This document shows, in pieces, positions 6,750 through 7,886 of a stretch of 7,886 bases of DNA. Every line of letters begins with the position of its first letter. Within the stretch, counting starts at the first letter, position 1. The translations under genes were made by a program, and so were the position numbers. The DNA lies in the NCBI GenBank assembly GCA_002772325.1, contig PCSL01000031.1, forward strand, positions 189 to 8,074, written 5' to 3'. The stretch is from Chloroflexi bacterium CG23_combo_of_CG06-09_8_20_14_all_45_10 (GTDB lineage: Bacteria; Chloroflexota; Dehalococcoidia; GIF9; AB-539-J10). The notes beneath the pieces were generated by a model. The model saw only the letters and a list, made by a program, of their open reading frames with translations. It was not told the origin of the DNA and ran no database searches.

Positions 6750-7223
6750 TCACCAGCGATAATGAACAAAGGCTTTGTTAGCCTCAGCCATCCTATGAAG
6801 ATTCTCGCGCTTCTTAATTGTTGCTCCTTGGCCCTGAGCAGCGTCGGTTAACTCAGCTGCTAACTTCTCCGCCATAGACTTTCCACTACGCACCCGCGCC
6901 GAGGCGATGAGCCAGCGCATGGCCAGAGAGCGCCCACGGCCTCTTTCCGTCTCAACGGGGACCTGATAAGTAGCACCGCCAACACGACGTGGCTTAACCA
7001 TAAGAGTCGGCGTGGCATTCCCAATCGCCTGTTCCAAAACTTCCACAGGAGCGCTATTGAGTTGCTGAGCAGTAAGCAACAGGGCATCATAGGCAATACG
7101 CTCAGCTGTAGCCTTTTGCCCCCTCAGCATAATCTTATTAATAAATTTAGCCACTGTGAGGCTACCATATCTAGCATCAGGAGCTATCACTCTTTTTACT
7201 ACTTTCCTAGCTCTCCTTGGCAT
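6750..7223 (-). CDS. rpsG: 30S ribosomal protein S7
   Basis: S7 initiates assembly of the 30S head and lines the E-site. The 157-residue product has the basic N terminus MPRRARKVVKRVI, the helix FINKIMLRGQKATAERI (27-43), the beta-hairpin region KPRRVGGATYQVPVE (77-91), RGRSLAMRWLI (96-106) and the C terminus KKRENLHRMAEANKAF (137-152). Length is standard for bacterial S7. Start is ATG at 7223, with GAGG at 7230-7233 and 6-nt spacing, the binding site overlapping the end of rpsL. The spacer to rpsL is only 11 nt, so the E. coli type S7 repressor site, which lies in a much longer rpsL-rpsG spacer, cannot be present. Confidence 0.99.
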   Translation of the reverse strand: MPRRARKVVKRVIAPDARYGSLTVAKFINKIMLRGQKATAERIAYDALLLTAQQLNSAPVEVLEQAIGNATPTLMVKPRRVGGATYQVPVETERGRGRSLAMRWLIASARVRSGKSMAEKLAAELTDAAQGQGATIKKRENLHRMAEANKAFVHYRW

Positions 7224-7234
7224 TTAATACCTCG

Positions 7235-7651
7235 CTACTTTTCAGGTTTCTTGGAGCCATACCCACTGCGGCCTCGTTTCCGGTTAGCCACTCCCTCAGC
7301 ATCCAAAGTGCCACGAATAATATGATAGCGAATTCCAGGAACATCCTTAACCCTACCTCCACGAATCAAGACTATCGACCTCTCCTGTAAGTTATGCCCT
7401 TCACCAGGAATGTAAGCATTCACTTCCATACCATTAGTTAACCTTACACGGGCAACCTTACGCAGTGCTGAGTTAGGCTTTTTCGGCGTAACAGTCTTAA
7501 CCTGAAGGCAAACACCTCGTTTCTGAGGCGACCCTCGAGTCCACTTGCTCTCGCCTTTCATAGCATTATACCTAAGATGCAATGCTGGCACCTTGGCTCG
7601 CTTGCCAGGCTTCCTTCGCCCCTTGCGAACAAGCTGATTAACTGTTGACAT
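7235..7651 (-). CDS. rpsL: 30S ribosomal protein S12
   Basis: S12 sits at the decoding centre and controls accuracy; it is the classic streptomycin-resistance target. The 138-residue product contains [13 protein letters not shown] at the start, PQKRGVC (42-48), [11 protein letters not shown] (55-65), GEGHNLQE (83-90) and [10 protein letters not shown] (97-106), with D103 at the position methylthiolated by RimO in E. coli. Both PKKPNS lysines are wild type in character. Compared with E. coli (124 residues) there is an insertion at about 25-40, [16 protein letters not shown], before PQKRGVC. I recall similar insertions in Chloroflexota S12. Start is ATG at 7651, with AAGGG at 7660-7664 and 8-nt spacing; an in-frame TTG at 7678 is rejected. 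It is the first gene of the visible operon. Confidence 0.99.
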   Translation of the reverse strand: MSTVNQLVRKGRRKPGKRAKVPALHLRYNAMKGESKWTRGSPQKRGVCLQVKTVTPKKPNSALRKVARVRLTNGMEVNAYIPGEGHNLQERSIVLIRGGRVKDVPGIRYHIIRGTLDAEGVANRKRGRSGYGSKKPEK

Positions 7652-7680
7652 TTCTACAACCCTTAATATTTTAGGCAATC

Positions 7681-7746
7681 AAAAAGCCGCCTAGTTATTA
7701 TACCGGTCTACTTACTTCAAAAATCCTACCCGGCTTCAACTAGCCG
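7681..7746 (-). promoter_or_regulatory. Possible attenuator-like alternative hairpins in the rpsL leader
   Basis: On the minus strand three segments can pair in exclusive ways: CGGCT (7746-7742), AAGCCG (7736-7731) and CGGCTT (7689-7684), the last running into five T residues (7685-7681). Segments 1 and 2 form a compact 5-bp stem with a 6-nt loop; segments 2 and 3 would form a 6-bp stem next to the U run but with a 41-nt loop. CTAGTT (7743-7738) can also pair with AACTAG (7696-7691). The stems are short, so regulation is only a suggestion. Confidence 0.25.
7697..7702 (-). promoter_or_regulatory. Isolated perfect -10 hexamer TATAAT upstream of rpsL
   Basis: TATAAT occurs 45 nt before the rpsL ATG on the minus strand. 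No good -35 hexamer lies 16-18 nt upstream and there is no TGn extension, so it is a weaker promoter candidate than the pair at 7798-7827, or may be chance in an AT-rich leader. Confidence 0.25.
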
Positions 7747-7797
7747 ACTTCCTTAGGCCTATAACCCTTTTTACCTTTCAGTAGACAACAAATTTTT

Positions 7798-7827
7798 ATA
7801 TTAACATAAAAGAATTACAAAAGTCAA
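7798..7827 (-). promoter_or_regulatory. Candidate sigma70-type promoter for the str-S10 operon
   Basis: TTGACT (7827-7822, 5 of 6 to consensus) is followed after 18 nt by TAATAT (7803-7798, 4 of 6) in a very AT-rich stretch on the minus strand. Transcription would begin near 7790, giving a leader of about 140 nt before rpsL. An imperfect inverted repeat sits directly upstream and overlaps the -35. No other promoter-like pair of similar quality was seen in the 235-nt upstream region. Confidence 0.4.
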
Positions 7828-7853
7828 CTAAACAAATCTGGGCTTGTTTGTTG
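7825..7853. repeat. Imperfect inverted repeat at the -35 element
   Basis: Minus-strand CAACAAACAA (7853-7844) is matched by TTGTTT-a-GTTG (7835-7825), a 10-bp inverted repeat with one bulged base and an 8-nt centre. Its right arm overlaps the first three bases of the candidate -35 TTGACT. It could be an operator or simply AT-rich chance symmetry. Confidence 0.3.
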
Positions 7854-7886
7854 CTGTCCAGTGAAAATGTCACCATAATTGTTCTG

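Noticed and set aside
7652..7678. In-frame TTG start for rpsL adding 9 residues
   Set aside because: The ATG at 7651 has AAGGG at 8-nt spacing and gives the conserved [11 protein letters not shown] start.
7796..7886. Minus-strand frame open from the right edge, with an ATG at 7876, ending at TAA 7796-7798 (about 29 codons)
   Set aside because: It has no binding site before the ATG, no recognisable sequence, and overlaps the candidate promoter. It could be the tail of an upstream gene, but nothing in it supports that.

Overview
The window is one continuous minus-strand block of translation genes: the bacterial str operon fused to the front half of the S10 operon. In the direction of transcription (right to left) the order is rpsL, rpsG, fusA, rpsJ, rplC, rplD, rplW, a tiny bS22-like gene, rplB, rpsS, rplV, rpsC, and rplP, which runs off the left edge. 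Every long plus-strand frame is an antisense shadow of one of these genes.

Organism: a bacterium, most likely Chloroflexota close to Dehalococcoidia. This is inference from remembered family features: S12 carries an insertion of about 16 residues before its PQKRGVC motif, tuf is missing between fusA and rpsJ, and the EF-G, S3 and L2 sequences have a Dehalococcoidia-like look. No 16S or database comparison was possible.

Layout: 7652-7886 is the upstream non-coding leader, with a candidate sigma70-type promoter near 7798-7827 and mutually exclusive hairpin segments between 7681 and 7746. From 7651 down to 2631 the genes are tightly packed, with gaps of 0 to 42 nt or short overlaps. Genes from rplB to rpsS continue in the same style. 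A 134-nt gap between rpsS and rplV (1378-1511) breaks the compactness; it holds a frameshifted copy of the rpsS 3' end, two small perfect palindromes and an 18-nt-offset direct repeat. Downstream, rplV, rpsC and rplP are tightly coupled and all use non-ATG starts (GTG, TTG, GTG).

The products act together. S12, S7, S10, S19, S3 and the bS22-like peptide belong to the 30S subunit; L3, L4, L23, L2, L22 and L16 belong to the 50S subunit; EF-G drives translocation. The most notable item is the 31-codon gene at 2655-2750, immediately after the rplW stop. It encodes a lysine/arginine-rich peptide with no acidic residues that matches the AURKAIP1/COX24 (bS22 / mitochondrial mS38) family pattern and is easy to miss because of its size.
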